Part shown: positions 27,571-37,375 of the stretch, piece by piece | Layout: each line of letters starts with the position of its first letter | Numbering within the stretch: position 1 is the stretch's first letter | Assembly: GCA_028690445.1 (NCBI GenBank) | Contig: JAQVBE010000002.1 | Span: 1 to 64,000 of the forward strand | DNA length: 64,000 nucleotides | Direction: 5' to 3' | Source of the DNA: Aliarcobacter sp. | GTDB taxonomy: Bacteria > Campylobacterota > Campylobacteria > Campylobacterales > Arcobacteraceae | Notes under the pieces: generated by a model | Database searches by the model: none | Told to the model about the DNA's origin: nothing | The model's input: only the letters and a program-made list of their open reading frames with translations | Program-made: the position numbers and the translations under genes

Positions 27571-29307
27571 TTAAGCTTTTAAAATATATGTTTTATTTAA
27601 TTTTTTATCTTCTTTAGACTCTTTGCTAAACCAAAGATCTTTATATAAAAGTTGAGTTATTGCATTGAAGTCGTTATTTTTTTGAATACTATTTAATAAA
27701 TGTTTTTTAAAATATTTATTAAATAATTCATCTTCACTAATATTCTTTTTTAAATAAACTTTTTCTTTAGTTTTGAATTTTGCTAAAAACCAAGAACTGA
27801 GAAAATCGATATTAAAATTGTTTAATATATTTTTTGAAAAAGATTCAAATGTAGGGTATCTACTTTGTTCATACTCGTCAATTATTATTTCTAATATTTC
27901 TTTTAAACTATGAAGAGGTATCGCATTAAATATTTTTCTTGCATTTGCTTCTCCAAAAGTATAAAGTCCACCTAAATAAATTCGTGCTGTTTTTTCTCTT
28001 TTTCCATGTACATCAGATTTCAGCCCGACTAATCCAATATCGCTATGTTCATGTTTTGCACAGCCTTTCAAACAGCCAGAGAAACCGACTAATATATTAT
28101 TTCGCTCAATTTTTTCCAAAGGTAGACTTTGGATTTCATCTTTAATATTCCAATAAGCATAAGGGCAAAAATCGCTTCCAGCACACGCAAGCATCGTTCT
28201 ATTTCCATTATAATGAATGATAGAAGCTTTAGGCTCTTCTAAATTAAAAATATAAATTTGTTGATCGGTACCTAATCTCACTTCTAAATTATCTTTTGTT
28301 GCCCAGTTTGCAATTTCTAATAATTCAGAAGCTTGAATTCTAGCAAAAAGTGAACGATAACAAAAAGAATACTTTCCATTTTTTAGTTTCTCAAACTCAT
28401 TAAAAGTTTTTTTCTCTAAAAAAATTTCTCCTTTTGTTTGCAACTTTTTATTATAAATTGTTATTAAATATTCTTTTAATTTTTCAATTCCTATTTCTTC
28501 AATTAAGTTATATAATCTATTTCTTTGTCTATCTAATCTAAGACCATACTTATTAAACATTTGAATAAATGCTTTAAAAAATTCAAATACTTCTTCTTTA
28601 TATAAAAAAATATTTGCATCTTGTGCTATCTGAGTATTTTTGCCTCCTAAATAAACATTAAAACCAAATACATCGTCTTTTTTGGATAAAGCAAAATAAA
28701 TATCACTTGCAAAAAATGAATTAATATTTGCATAAGAACCTGAAATTCCAATAGATAGTCTTCGAGGAAGTAAACCTAAATAATCTGGATTATTTAATAT
28801 ATATGTTTGCATTTGTTCAATGTATGGAAATACTTCAATTATATTATATATTCCAATTCCATCAAAAATATCACTTGTGATATTTCTAACATTATCTCCA
28901 AAACTTTGATATGAACTTATATTTTGTGAATTTATTTGATTGAAAACTTCTAATATATTACTTGAATTTAATCCATGAAGTTGTATTCCAGCTCGAGCTG
29001 TCAAAATTATTTGTAGATTATACTTTTGTGCTAAGTTTGAGATTAATAGAAGTGAATCATTTGAGATTTTACCTGCTGGGAAACGAAGTCTTAGCATAAA
29101 CTCTTCATCATTTAATTCATTATTATAAATACCAAAATCTTGTAAAAATATTCTGTCACTTGATGCTAATTGGTCAAAATTTAAATTTTTTATTTCTTTA
29201 AAATAATCATAGGGTTTTTGCGCAAGTTTAAGTTTTTCTCTGAAGTTGAAGCATTCCATATCTTCTTTGTTATTCATTTCTATTACAAGTAAATCTTTTT
29301 TAGACAT
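27571..29307 (-). CDS. ferredoxin-type sulfite/nitrite reductase, siroheme/4Fe-4S
   Basis: The 578-residue protein shows the tandem sulfite/nitrite reductase fold: LRFPAGKISNDSLLLISNLAQKY, LTARAGIQLHGL, RNITSDIFDG, LPRRLSIGISGS, and the cluster-binding cysteines C375 and C381 (CAGSDFC) and C412 and C416 (CLKGC), the C-x5-C...C-x3-C pattern that binds the 4Fe-4S cluster coupled to siroheme. It would carry out six-electron reduction of nitrite or sulfite in the cytoplasm. The substrate cannot be decided from these motifs, and no flavoprotein partner is nearby. The gene stands alone. Confidence 0.88.
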   Translation of the reverse strand: MSKKDLLVIEMNNKEDMECFNFREKLKLAQKPYDYFKEIKNLNFDQLASSDRIFLQDFGIYNNELNDEEFMLRLRFPAGKISNDSLLLISNLAQKYNLQIILTARAGIQLHGLNSSNILEVFNQINSQNISSYQSFGDNVRNITSDIFDGIGIYNIIEVFPYIEQMQTYILNNPDYLGLLPRRLSIGISGSYANINSFFASDIYFALSKKDDVFGFNVYLGGKNTQIAQDANIFLYKEEVFEFFKAFIQMFNKYGLRLDRQRNRLYNLIEEIGIEKLKEYLITIYNKKLQTKGEIFLEKKTFNEFEKLKNGKYSFCYRSLFARIQASELLEIANWATKDNLEVRLGTDQQIYIFNLEEPKASIIHYNGNRTMLACAGSDFCPYAYWNIKDEIQSLPLEKIERNNILVGFSGCLKGCAKHEHSDIGLVGLKSDVHGKREKTARIYLGGLYTFGEANARKIFNAIPLHSLKEILEIIIDEYEQSRYPTFESFSKNILNNFNIDFLSSWFLAKFKTKEKVYLKKNISEDELFNKYFKKHLLNSIQKNNDFNAITQLLYKDLWFSKESKEDKKLNKTYILKA

Positions 29308-29402
29308 ATAAAACCTTAAATCTTAAAATTTTATAAGATTTTATCATTAATTAAAAAAGTTTTTATAGATTTAAGTCAATATTATAGAATATGAGAAAAA
29401 TT

Positions 29403-30803
29403 TTAAATCTTTTCCCATACAACACCGCTTGTTGTATCCATTACAGATATTTCAAGTTCTGTAAGTTTATCTCTAATAGCATCTGCACTTGCAAAGTCCT
29501 TTTGTTTTTTTGCTTCATTTCTTTCATTGATTAATTGTTCAATGTTAGTTTTAGTTTTTTCATCAATTCCAAATTGAAAGTATTCAAAAGCATCATTAAA
29601 TCCAATTCCTAATATATCATTGATAAATAAAATATTTGCAACTATCTCTTTTTTTAAATTTTTATCTTTTGGATTAACATCTAATTTATCATTTGCATTT
29701 CCAATCATTTCATCAATAATTGAAAAAGCTTTTGAGGTATTCATATCATCATTTAAAGCACTAAAAATCTCTTCAGAGAATTTTTTATTTAAATCAGATG
29801 GTTCAACGGCATAAACTCTTTTTTTAAGTCTGTATAGCTTATCAAGTCTTTTTTTAGAGGCAATCAAATCTTCTTCATTAAAATTAAAATTTGCTCTATA
29901 ATGTGCAGACATTAAATAAAATCTTATAACTTCTCCTGAATATGATTTTAAAACATCTTTCAAGAAAAAAGAGTTCCCCAAAGACTTACTCATTTTCTCA
30001 CCATCAATATTTACAAAACCATTATGCATCCAATATTTTGCAAGGTTTTGTCCACTTGAACATCTTGTTTGTGCTGCTTCATTTTCATGGTGAGGAAAAA
30101 GCAAATCAGCTCCACCACCGTGAATATCTATTTGAAACTCTTCATTTTTATAAGCTAAATGTTTTTCAATCATTGCACTACATTCAATATGCCAACCTGG
30201 CCGTCCAAGTCCAAATGGTGCTTCAAAACTAACATCATTAGTTTTTGCAAACTTCCAAAGAGCAAAATCAGACGGATTTCTTTTTTCAAGATTTGATTCA
30301 ACTCTAGCTTGTGAATTTTCATCATTTATTTTATGAGATAATGAGCCATAAGAGTTATCTTTTAAAGTATCAAAATATATACTATCACTTGTTTTGTATG
30401 CAATATCTTTTGAAATTAGATTTGAAATCATCTCTTTCATGCCTTCAAGATTTTCTGTAGCTTTTGGTTCGATTGTATTATCTAGGATATTTAAAGCTTG
30501 CATATCAGCTTTATAAGCATTTATATAAGTAGTAGTGATTTCTTCTAAAGATTTATTTGTATCGTTCATTTTTTTAATGATTTTATCATCAATATCTGTG
30601 AAGTTTTTTGTCATAATTACTTCATAATCATTGGCTTTTAAAACCCTATGAAGTAGATCAAATGCGATTGCACTTCTTGCATGACCCAAGTGTGAATCAT
30701 CATAAACAGTAGGTCCACAAACATAAATTTTAGCCACATTAGGAATAATAGAGTTAAACTCTACTTTTTCCTTTTTTACTGAGTCGTAAATATGTAGTGG
30801 CAT
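29403..30803 (-). CDS. cysS: cysteinyl-tRNA synthetase
   Basis: The 466-residue class I synthetase has YVCGPTVYDDSHLGHARS (zinc Cys and HIGH-like motif), MTKNFTDIDDKI, GRPGWHIECSAM (zinc Cys), HGGGADLLFPHHENE (zinc His), and the KMSKS loop GEKMSKSLGNSFFLKD. It charges tRNA(Cys). The start lies one base after the nusA stop, so the two genes are probably cotranscribed; no separate ribosome-binding site is clear. Confidence 0.97.
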   Translation of the reverse strand: MPLHIYDSVKKEKVEFNSIIPNVAKIYVCGPTVYDDSHLGHARSAIAFDLLHRVLKANDYEVIMTKNFTDIDDKIIKKMNDTNKSLEEITTTYINAYKADMQALNILDNTIEPKATENLEGMKEMISNLISKDIAYKTSDSIYFDTLKDNSYGSLSHKINDENSQARVESNLEKRNPSDFALWKFAKTNDVSFEAPFGLGRPGWHIECSAMIEKHLAYKNEEFQIDIHGGGADLLFPHHENEAAQTRCSSGQNLAKYWMHNGFVNIDGEKMSKSLGNSFFLKDVLKSYSGEVIRFYLMSAHYRANFNFNEEDLIASKKRLDKLYRLKKRVYAVEPSDLNKKFSEEIFSALNDDMNTSKAFSIIDEMIGNANDKLDVNPKDKNLKKEIVANILFINDILGIGFNDAFEYFQFGIDEKTKTNIEQLINERNEAKKQKDFASADAIRDKLTELEISVMDTTSGVVWEKI

Positions 30804-30804
30804 G

Positions 30805-31980
30805 TTATTTAAATAGTGCTTCTAAAGAAGCTGTATCTGTCGTTTTATCTTCAGCAATATTTTTCTCATTAGTTGTTGTTGAACTTGATAATGAAGCAAC
30901 TTCAACTAATTCAATATCATATTTTGTAAGCATTGACGCCAATCTAATATTTAAACCAGCTTTTCCAATTGCTTTTGATTTTTGATCACTAGGAATCGTA
31001 ACTATTGCTTTTCCTTTTTCACCATAAGTTGGATGTTTTTCTATTTTTACACTATTTACAAGAGCAGGAGATAATGCTCTTGCGATAAACATTTCAGGAA
31101 TTGTAGAAAATTCAACACAATCGATATTTTCTCCATGAAGTTGTTTAGAAACAGAACCAATTCTAACACCTTTTACTCCAACAACAGAACCAATAGGGTC
31201 AATTTGTGGATCTATAGTAGAAAGTGCAATTTTTGATCTAGTTCCAGGAATCCTAGCACTTGCTTCAATAATTACTTTTTTATCCTTTAGTTCGGGGACT
31301 TCAAGTGCTAAAAGATTTTCTAAGAATTTTGGAGAAGTTCTTGAAATATCAATTAATAAACCATTTATTTTATCAATATTTACACCTTTTACAACGGCTT
31401 TAACAACATCACCAACTTTAAAAACTTCACCTTTTATTCTACTTTTTCTTTGTAAAATACCTTTTACTTCGCCAATTTCAATAAAAGTATTTTCTTGTTT
31501 ATCTACTCTTGTAACTGTTCCTGAAACAATTTTTCCTATTTTATCTTTATATTTACTAACAATATTCTCTTCAATAAATCTTTGAAGTCTATATTCAAAA
31601 TTACTATGTAAAATGGTAGCTGCATTTCTTCCCATATTTTCAAATTCTAAATCGTAGTTCATAAAGTCACCGATATCTAAATCAGGATCAATTTGTTTTG
31701 CTTCTTCTAGTGTAATAAAATTTTCATAATTTACTGCATGACCAAATTTAGTAACAGCATTAGCAAGAAGTCTTTCATCATCTTCGCTTACTACTTCGAT
31801 TTTTTGAAATAACTTAAGCTTTTTATTAGCTCTATCAATATTTGCATCAAAAATTAATGATTCATCTACCATCTTTTGGGCAGTTTTAATTAAAGCCTCT
31901 TTTAGTGCATTTTCAACATCATCAATTTTGAGACCTTTTTCATATGCAATTGAATCTAAAATATCTATTATTTTATCCAT
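30805..31980 (-). CDS. nusA: transcription termination/antitermination factor NusA
   Basis: The protein matches NusA: an N-terminal RNAP-binding domain (MDKIIDILDSIAYEKGLKIDDVENALKEAL), an S1 domain (KIGKIVSGTVTRVDKQENTFIEIG), and KH domains with RIPGTRSKIALST, DPIGSVVGVKGVRI and AIGKAGLNIRLASML. It binds RNA polymerase and nascent RNA. I place the start at the ATG at 31978-31980 because AAAGG lies just upstream; a further 16 upstream codons lack homology. The C-terminal acidic repeats of enterobacterial NusA are absent, as is usual in this phylum. Confidence 0.95.
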   Translation of the reverse strand: MDKIIDILDSIAYEKGLKIDDVENALKEALIKTAQKMVDESLIFDANIDRANKKLKLFQKIEVVSEDDERLLANAVTKFGHAVNYENFITLEEAKQIDPDLDIGDFMNYDLEFENMGRNAATILHSNFEYRLQRFIEENIVSKYKDKIGKIVSGTVTRVDKQENTFIEIGEVKGILQRKSRIKGEVFKVGDVVKAVVKGVNIDKINGLLIDISRTSPKFLENLLALEVPELKDKKVIIEASARIPGTRSKIALSTIDPQIDPIGSVVGVKGVRIGSVSKQLHGENIDCVEFSTIPEMFIARALSPALVNSVKIEKHPTYGEKGKAIVTIPSDQKSKAIGKAGLNIRLASMLTKYDIELVEVASLSSSTTTNEKNIAEDKTTDTASLEALFK

Positions 31981-32130
31981 TAATAACCTTTTATTTGTTG
32001 ACATTGAAATGATTGTTTTGATTTCCAATGTAGTATAGGTTATTAGTATATCTAAAATACCCTTTTATAGAAATTAAAGTAATTTTGAGATAGAATATAT
32101 AATTAATTAAAAAAGAAAAAGGTTTAATAA

Positions 32131-32373
32131 ATGGAATTATTATTTGCAAGAAATGAGTTAAATGAAAAACCAAAAAAAGTGCAATTAGATAAAATCAAAG
32201 AAGATTTAAAAAAAGATGGGCAAAAGATTTTCTATTTTGATAGAGATAATTCTCATAAAGATATGATGGCGCTAGTTGATGCTTTAGAAAAAGATGGATG
32301 TAATGTTTACTTTAGAGAAGTTAAATATGGTTTAGCTGATGATGAGTATATGTATGAGGTTCATGCACTTTAA
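32131..32373 (+). CDS. HP0268-family small protein
   Basis: The 80-residue product closely follows the H. pylori HP0268 pattern: a conserved IFYFDRDNSHKDMMALVDAL segment and the C-terminal end DDEYMYEVHAL. The H. pylori protein has been reported to have nicking-endonuclease and ribonuclease activity, so a nuclease role here is inferred from family. As in Helicobacter it lies directly upstream of miaB (26 bases), which supports orthology. AAAAAGG precedes the start. Confidence 0.85.
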   Translation: MELLFARNELNEKPKKVQLDKIKEDLKKDGQKIFYFDRDNSHKDMMALVDALEKDGCNVYFREVKYGLADDEYMYEVHAL

Positions 32374-32399
32374 TATTTAGGTATTTAAGTAAAAAAAAT

Positions 32400-33710
32400 A
32401 TGAGTTCAAATAAAAAACTATTTATACAAACAATAGGCTGTCAAATGAACGACACAGACAGTCAACATATTCAAGCAGAACTTGAAAAACACAAAGGTTA
32501 CACAACAACTCAAAATATGGAAGAAGCTGATTTAATTATTATAAATACTTGTTCTGTTAGAGAAAAACCTGTTTCAAAACTTTTTTCTGAAATTGGTCAG
32601 TTTAACAAAAAGAAAAAGCAGGGTGCAAAAATTGGTGTTTGTGGATGCACCGCTTCTCACTTAGGTGAAGACATAATCAAAAGAGCACCGTATGTAGATT
32701 TTGTTTTAGGGGCTAGAAATATTTCAAAAATCAAAGATGTAGTTGATGTTAAAGGTTCTGTCGAAATTTCTATTGATAATGATGAATCTATGTATGAATT
32801 TTCAACTGCAAAAACAAACCAATACAGAGCAAGTGTAAATATCTCTGTTGGATGTGATAAGAAATGTACATATTGTATAGTTCCTAGCACTCGTGGTGAA
32901 GAGATTTCAATTCCACCTGAAATGATAGTAGAACAGGTTCGAAAATCTGTTGTTTTAGGTGCTGTTGAAGTAACATTATTAGGTCAAAATGTTAACTCTT
33001 ATGGAAGAAATTTTTCAGATGGAAGAGCAAAATACACTTTTACGAATCTTTTACAAGATGTTTCAAAAATAGAAGGTTTAGAAAGAATTAGATTTACATC
33101 ACCACATCCATTGCATATGGATGACGATTTTATTGAAGAATTTGCGAGAAATCCAAAAATCTCAAAATGTATTCATATGCCTTTACAAAGTGGTTCAACT
33201 GAAATTTTAAGAGCCATGAAAAGAGGGTACACTAAAGAGTGGTTCTTAAATAGAGCTGCAAAATTAAGAGCACTTGTTCCAAATCTTAGAATTACAACAG
33301 ATATTATTGTTGCCTTTCCTGGTGAAACACGAGAGGATTTTGAACATACTTTAGATGTTGTAAATCAAGTTAGATTTAATCAAATTTTTAACTTTAAATA
33401 TTCACCAAGACCAGGAACAGAAGCTTTAAATTTTGCTGATATTGAAGTTCCTGATGAAATTGGAAGTGCAAGATTAATTGAATTAATTGAATTACATAAA
33501 AAACATTTAGTAGAAATAATGGATACTTATGTTGGTGAAACAATGAATGTATTAATTGAATCTTTAAAACCAAATGGCGAAGTTTGTGGATTTACAGATA
33601 ATTTTTTACAAGTATTTACAAAAGGAAGTGATGAACTTTTAGGTAAATTTGTAAATATTAAAATTACAGATGCTTCAAGAACATCACTAAAAGGTGAAGT
33701 TGTTCTTTAA
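32400..33710 (+). CDS. miaB: tRNA-2-methylthio-N6-dimethylallyladenosine synthase
   Basis: The 436-residue methylthiotransferase has the UPF0004 domain with cysteines in TIGCQMNDTDS, NTCSVREKP and GVCGCTAS, the radical-SAM CxxxCxxC motif in CDKKCTYC, VTLLGQNVNSYG, RIRFTSPHP, HMPLQSGS, and a C-terminal TRAM domain. It thiomethylates A37 of tRNAs reading U-starting codons. NTDS and LLGQNVNSYG indicate MiaB rather than RimO. The stop overlaps the next start as TAATG. Confidence 0.96.
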   Translation: MSSNKKLFIQTIGCQMNDTDSQHIQAELEKHKGYTTTQNMEEADLIIINTCSVREKPVSKLFSEIGQFNKKKKQGAKIGVCGCTASHLGEDIIKRAPYVDFVLGARNISKIKDVVDVKGSVEISIDNDESMYEFSTAKTNQYRASVNISVGCDKKCTYCIVPSTRGEEISIPPEMIVEQVRKSVVLGAVEVTLLGQNVNSYGRNFSDGRAKYTFTNLLQDVSKIEGLERIRFTSPHPLHMDDDFIEEFARNPKISKCIHMPLQSGSTEILRAMKRGYTKEWFLNRAAKLRALVPNLRITTDIIVAFPGETREDFEHTLDVVNQVRFNQIFNFKYSPRPGTEALNFADIEVPDEIGSARLIELIELHKKHLVEIMDTYVGETMNVLIESLKPNGEVCGFTDNFLQVFTKGSDELLGKFVNIKITDASRTSLKGEVVL

Positions 33711-34324
33711 TGAAAAATTATTTTAAATTTAAAATATTGCCTTACGTCATATATTTTTTAATAAGAGTGATATTTTTTACAAATAAAAAAGTTTTTCATC
33801 ATAAAAAATTAGAAGAGAATGAGTCTTATGTATTTGTAGCTTGGCATGGAGATTTGGCTTCTCAACCAATAAATTATTTTAAACTTAGACCAAAAGGTAG
33901 AATAAAAACTATGATTAGTCAAAGTAAAGATGGCGAAATCATAACAAAAGTTTATAGCTTATTTGGAGCGGGTGCAATTAGGGGTTCATCTTCTAAAGGT
34001 GCAACTAAAGCATTAATTAGTACAATAAAAGAGATTAAATCAGGTTCGGATATTGCAATATCCCCAGATGGTCCAAGAGGTCCAAGATTTAGTTTTGCAG
34101 GTGGTGTTATTACCATCGCTCAAAAAAGTGGCGCTAAAATTGTTGTTTGTAATTCTAAACCTAGTAAATACTGGCAATTTGATTCTTGGGATAAGTTTAT
34201 TTTACCAAAACTCTTTGGAAGAATTGATTTTTATATGTCAGAACCTTATGATATTAGTAATTTAGAATTTGAAGAGGCACGGAATTTTATTAAAAATAAA
34301 ATGCTACTAAATAGTGTACTTTAA
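33710..34324 (+). CDS. DUF374 lysophospholipid acyltransferase-like protein
   Basis: The 204-residue protein begins with a membrane helix (ILPYVIYFLIRVIFF) and contains the acyltransferase-like motif VAWHGDLASQP, then ISQSKDGEII, GAIRGSSSKGATKAL, and the substrate-region motif AISPDGPRGPRFSFAGG. DUF374 proteins are related to LPLAT acyltransferases and have been linked to lipid A or lipoprotein-type acylation, but the substrate here is unknown. It is translationally coupled to miaB by TAATG, the same order as in Helicobacter. Confidence 0.88.
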   Translation: MKNYFKFKILPYVIYFLIRVIFFTNKKVFHHKKLEENESYVFVAWHGDLASQPINYFKLRPKGRIKTMISQSKDGEIITKVYSLFGAGAIRGSSSKGATKALISTIKEIKSGSDIAISPDGPRGPRFSFAGGVITIAQKSGAKIVVCNSKPSKYWQFDSWDKFILPKLFGRIDFYMSEPYDISNLEFEEARNFIKNKMLLNSVL

Positions 34325-34344
34325 GAGAAATAGATAGGAAATAT

Positions 34345-35973
34345 ATGTTTACGAAAGAGTCTTTATATATTAATGCTGTGAAATATGACACTCAATTAAA
34401 ACTTGATTATAAAAAATTAAATAATGAAGAAATTATTGATGTTAATAATTCTGTTTTCTTAGTTGATAATGATTTATTACCTTTTGACATAGCTCAAAAA
34501 TTAAATTCTTCACAGCAAGAAATTGATAGTACATATATTTCTACATTACTACTAAATGATACAACAAAACTTGTTCCAAAGGCAATATCTTCAAAACTAA
34601 AAGATTGTGAAATCGCAAAATTTAATAATGAATTCGATATTGCAGTTTTAAAAACAACACTTTTTGAAACAAAAAATTATTTTGTAAAAACAGGAATAGA
34701 TTATATTTATTCAGCTTTTCATTTAATAAATCTTCACATAGACAAAAATATATCAAGAAGTGAAATTATTGTATTTTTATTTAATAGTAAAGCTTTCATG
34801 GTTATTTTGGATGCAGCTGGAATTATTGTTCATAATACAATTTTAGATTTGGCTTGTTTTGATACTATCAAAAAAACACATTTTTATGAAGATGATATTG
34901 ATGGACAAAAACTTTTTGATGAAATTTATTATTTAGAATTAAATGAAATTATTCATAATACTTTAAATACATTTTATGAAAAAAAGAATAATGTTTTTGT
35001 TGAAAAAGTTACATTACTTTATGTTTCAAAACAGTTATCACAAGAACAAATTGAACAATTAGGTGAAGATTTACTTTTAAAAGTAGATTATCATCCAATA
35101 AATATAGATGAAGAACTTTTTGAATTATCAAGAGATAAACATTTAAAGAAAAGTTTTATAAAGCCTAGAAAAAAGAAAAAGAAAAGAAATTATACTAATT
35201 TGTATATCTTTTTATTTATTTTAGTAGTTGCATTTTTAACTTATCAAGTATATTTAAAAGTAGATTTTAATGATTTATTTAAAAGTGAAACAATTTCAGG
35301 AAAAACTGTAGATATTCAAAAGATTGAAGATATACTTGAATTACCGGATCATTTGGCTTTAAATGATCAAGTAGAACAAAGAGTTAAATCGATATTTGAT
35401 TCAATTCCAAACGAAGTATATTTGAATGAATTAAAAATAGAGAAAAATATTTTAGAATTAAAAGGTAATTTCTTAAATGAAGCAGTTTTTGCAACAGCAT
35501 TAAAACCTAATTTAAGTAAATTGTATAGAGATATTGTTTATTCTACTTCATCAAGTGATAAAAAAGTTAATATTGATGGAGTTGTTCTTGCAAGAAATGA
35601 AATTGAATTAAATAAAACTTACAAAACTTATAATAAAGAATATTTAACAGATGAGTTTATGGCTTTAGATAGAGTAACAGAGCAATTAAAAATTTTAATG
35701 CCAATTGATTCAATAATAAAGTTCAATACAACAGCTAGCAATAGTACAATAACAAGATTTGTATATTCAGTAAATATTTTAGTAAAAGATCCAATAGAAT
35801 TCTTTGATATGATTGGGGTATTAAATAATGAATTATATTCGATTCACATTGCTTATCCAATTAGTATGTTAAAAACAAAAGCTGGGATTGAGATCGAATT
35901 TGCTTTAGTATTCAATCAACATAATGACTCAAATGAAGAAGTTAAAGACGAAGGAAAAGAAGAAACAAAATAA
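34345..35973 (+). CDS. bitopic membrane protein with PilM/PilN-like layout
   Basis: The 542-residue protein has a cytoplasmic part of about 285 residues, a Lys/Arg-rich stop-transfer signal (KPRKKKKKRNYT), one membrane helix (LYIFLFILVVAFLTYQVYL, about residues 289-308), and a periplasmic part of about 230 residues. The N-terminal half has actin-like-fold-type strands (FMVILDAAGIIVHNTILDL), and the C-terminal half has coiled-coil and alpha/beta segments. This is the layout of a fused PilM/PilN or GspL-type protein from type IV pilus or type II secretion machinery. That match is by layout, not by signature motifs. It follows the DUF374 gene by 20 bases. Confidence 0.6.
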   Translation: MFTKESLYINAVKYDTQLKLDYKKLNNEEIIDVNNSVFLVDNDLLPFDIAQKLNSSQQEIDSTYISTLLLNDTTKLVPKAISSKLKDCEIAKFNNEFDIAVLKTTLFETKNYFVKTGIDYIYSAFHLINLHIDKNISRSEIIVFLFNSKAFMVILDAAGIIVHNTILDLACFDTIKKTHFYEDDIDGQKLFDEIYYLELNEIIHNTLNTFYEKKNNVFVEKVTLLYVSKQLSQEQIEQLGEDLLLKVDYHPINIDEELFELSRDKHLKKSFIKPRKKKKKRNYTNLYIFLFILVVAFLTYQVYLKVDFNDLFKSETISGKTVDIQKIEDILELPDHLALNDQVEQRVKSIFDSIPNEVYLNELKIEKNILELKGNFLNEAVFATALKPNLSKLYRDIVYSTSSSDKKVNIDGVVLARNEIELNKTYKTYNKEYLTDEFMALDRVTEQLKILMPIDSIIKFNTTASNSTITRFVYSVNILVKDPIEFFDMIGVLNNELYSIHIAYPISMLKTKAGIEIEFALVFNQHNDSNEEVKDEGKEETK

Positions 35974-35997
35974 AAACTTGGAAATTACCAAGTTTTT
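35972..35997. terminator. bidirectional terminator between the PilM/N-like gene and mqnE
   Basis: AAAAACTTGG (35972-35981), loop AAATTA, CCAAGTTTTT (35988-35997) form a perfect 10-bp stem with U-runs on both strands. It lies at the junction of two convergent genes, and the mqnE stop is inside it. Confidence 0.75.
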
Positions 35998-37046
35998 ATT
36001 TCATTATAAATTGAATCTCTTTCAACTGGTATAAAACCAGAATTTTTAATTAAATCAACAAACTCTAATTGCGCTATACCATTTGCACTTGATGCCCCTG
36101 CTGCACTTTGAATAGACTCTTTTTCAATAGTTCCATCAACATCATTTGCACCATATTCTTGAGCAATTAAAGCTAATTTTACTGTTGAAGTTGCCCAATA
36201 TGCTTTTATATTTGGAATATTATCAAGTAAAATTCTCGCTATCGCATAAGTTTTTAAAATTTCTTGACCAGTTAATGGCTCTTTTACTTTTAAGTAATTA
36301 TTCTCAGTTTGATAAACCAAAGGGATGAAGGCATTAAAACCACCTGTAATGTCTTGTAACGCTCTTAATCTAAGTATGTGGTCAATTCTATGATTTCTAT
36401 CTTCAACATGTCCAAAAAGCATTGTTGCATTACTTTTTTTGCCTTTTTTATGCCAAAGTTTATGAATCTCTAGCCATTGCTCTGATGTAACTTTCCCACC
36501 ACAGATTTTTTTTCTAACTTTTTCATCAAAAATTTCAGCACCGCCACCTGGCATTGAATCAATTCCATGAGAAATCATCATCTCAATAATTTCTTCATAT
36601 GAAAGATTATATTCAGTACTTAAAAAATGAATTTCAGCAGCTGTTAATGCTTTTACATGAATATTTGGAAAATTATCTTTTATTTTTTTAAATACATCCA
36701 TATACCATTGTAATCCTGTATGTGGATTATGAGCAGAAACAATATGAACTTCTTTAATATCGTTTTTTGAAGAGTTCTTTACAACTTCTAGTATTTCTTC
36801 GTGACTCATTGTGTATTGGTGTGGGTTTTTTCTACTTGCACTATATGCACAGAATTGGCAAACATCTTTACAAATATTTGTTGGATTTATATGTCTATTT
36901 ATATTGAAGTAAGTTTTTTTACCGTGTTTTTCTTCTCTAATTTTATTGGCAAATGATGCAAGTGTGAATAAATCTAAATCATATAATTTTATTGCATCTT
37001 CATATTCTAATCGTTCATTTCTTTCTAGTTTTTCTATAATATTCAT
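35985..37046 (-). CDS. mqnE: aminofutalosine synthase
   Basis: The 353-residue radical-SAM enzyme has the cluster motif CKDVCQFC within NPTNICKDVCQFCAYSASRKNPHQYTM, and family blocks HIVSAHNPHTGLQWY, SMPGGGAEIF, SNATMLFGHVED, and GGFNAFIPLVY. It makes aminofutalosine in the futalosine pathway to menaquinone, which is usual in Campylobacterota. The SMPGGGAE block separates it from MqnC. It is the last gene of a bioF-carbonic anhydrase-small protein-mqnE leftward unit. The other mqn genes are not here. Confidence 0.93.
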   Translation of the reverse strand: MNIIEKLERNERLEYEDAIKLYDLDLFTLASFANKIREEKHGKKTYFNINRHINPTNICKDVCQFCAYSASRKNPHQYTMSHEEILEVVKNSSKNDIKEVHIVSAHNPHTGLQWYMDVFKKIKDNFPNIHVKALTAAEIHFLSTEYNLSYEEIIEMMISHGIDSMPGGGAEIFDEKVRKKICGGKVTSEQWLEIHKLWHKKGKKSNATMLFGHVEDRNHRIDHILRLRALQDITGGFNAFIPLVYQTENNYLKVKEPLTGQEILKTYAIARILLDNIPNIKAYWATSTVKLALIAQEYGANDVDGTIEKESIQSAAGASSANGIAQLEFVDLIKNSGFIPVERDSIYNEIKTW

Positions 37047-37053
37047 AATTTTC

Positions 37054-37374
37054 CTATTCGCAATTTAAATCTTGGGTATATTTATTATCTCTTTCTTGAT
37101 GAATAAATCCAATACAACTTTGTTTTAAATTATCATCGTAAAATATCACTTTAAAAACACTACTTTGGTATCTTGTTTCTTTATCTTCAACATTTAATTT
37201 ATTTATAACTTTTAGTTGTGAAATATTTGGATGCCCAATTGTAGCTAGTACTTCTTTTAATTTTTCCTCTTTTAAATCTTTTATTATATAAAATATAATA
37301 AAACCAAGAGCAATTAATATACTAATAATAATAACAGTTTTTTTTGGTAATCTTCTTACTTGATGTGTATTCAT
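37054..37374 (-). CDS. small single-pass membrane protein, unknown function
   Basis: The 106 residues have a basic N-terminus, one membrane helix (TVIIISILIALGFIIFYII, about residues 14-32) and a charged extracytoplasmic part with two cysteines (SCIGF and the final NCE). I do not recognise a family. It starts one base after the carbonic anhydrase stop and lies seven bases before mqnE, so it is cotranscribed with them. Confidence 0.75.
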   Translation of the reverse strand: MNTHQVRRLPKKTVIIISILIALGFIIFYIIKDLKEEKLKEVLATIGHPNISQLKVINKLNVEDKETRYQSSVFKVIFYDDNLKQSCIGFIHQERDNKYTQDLNCE

Positions 37375-37375
37375 C

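Noticed and set aside
29318..29341. AAATCTTA/TAAGATTT hairpin between cysS and the reductase gene
   Set aside because: The 8-bp A/T-only stem has no proper T-run and can occur by chance in this composition.
29942..30232. 96-codon plus-strand open frame inside cysS
   Set aside because: His- and Leu-rich shadow composition antisense to a clear synthetase gene.
31981..32028. Upstream start extending nusA by 16 residues
   Set aside because: The family starts at MDKIIDIL and AAAGG precedes that ATG.
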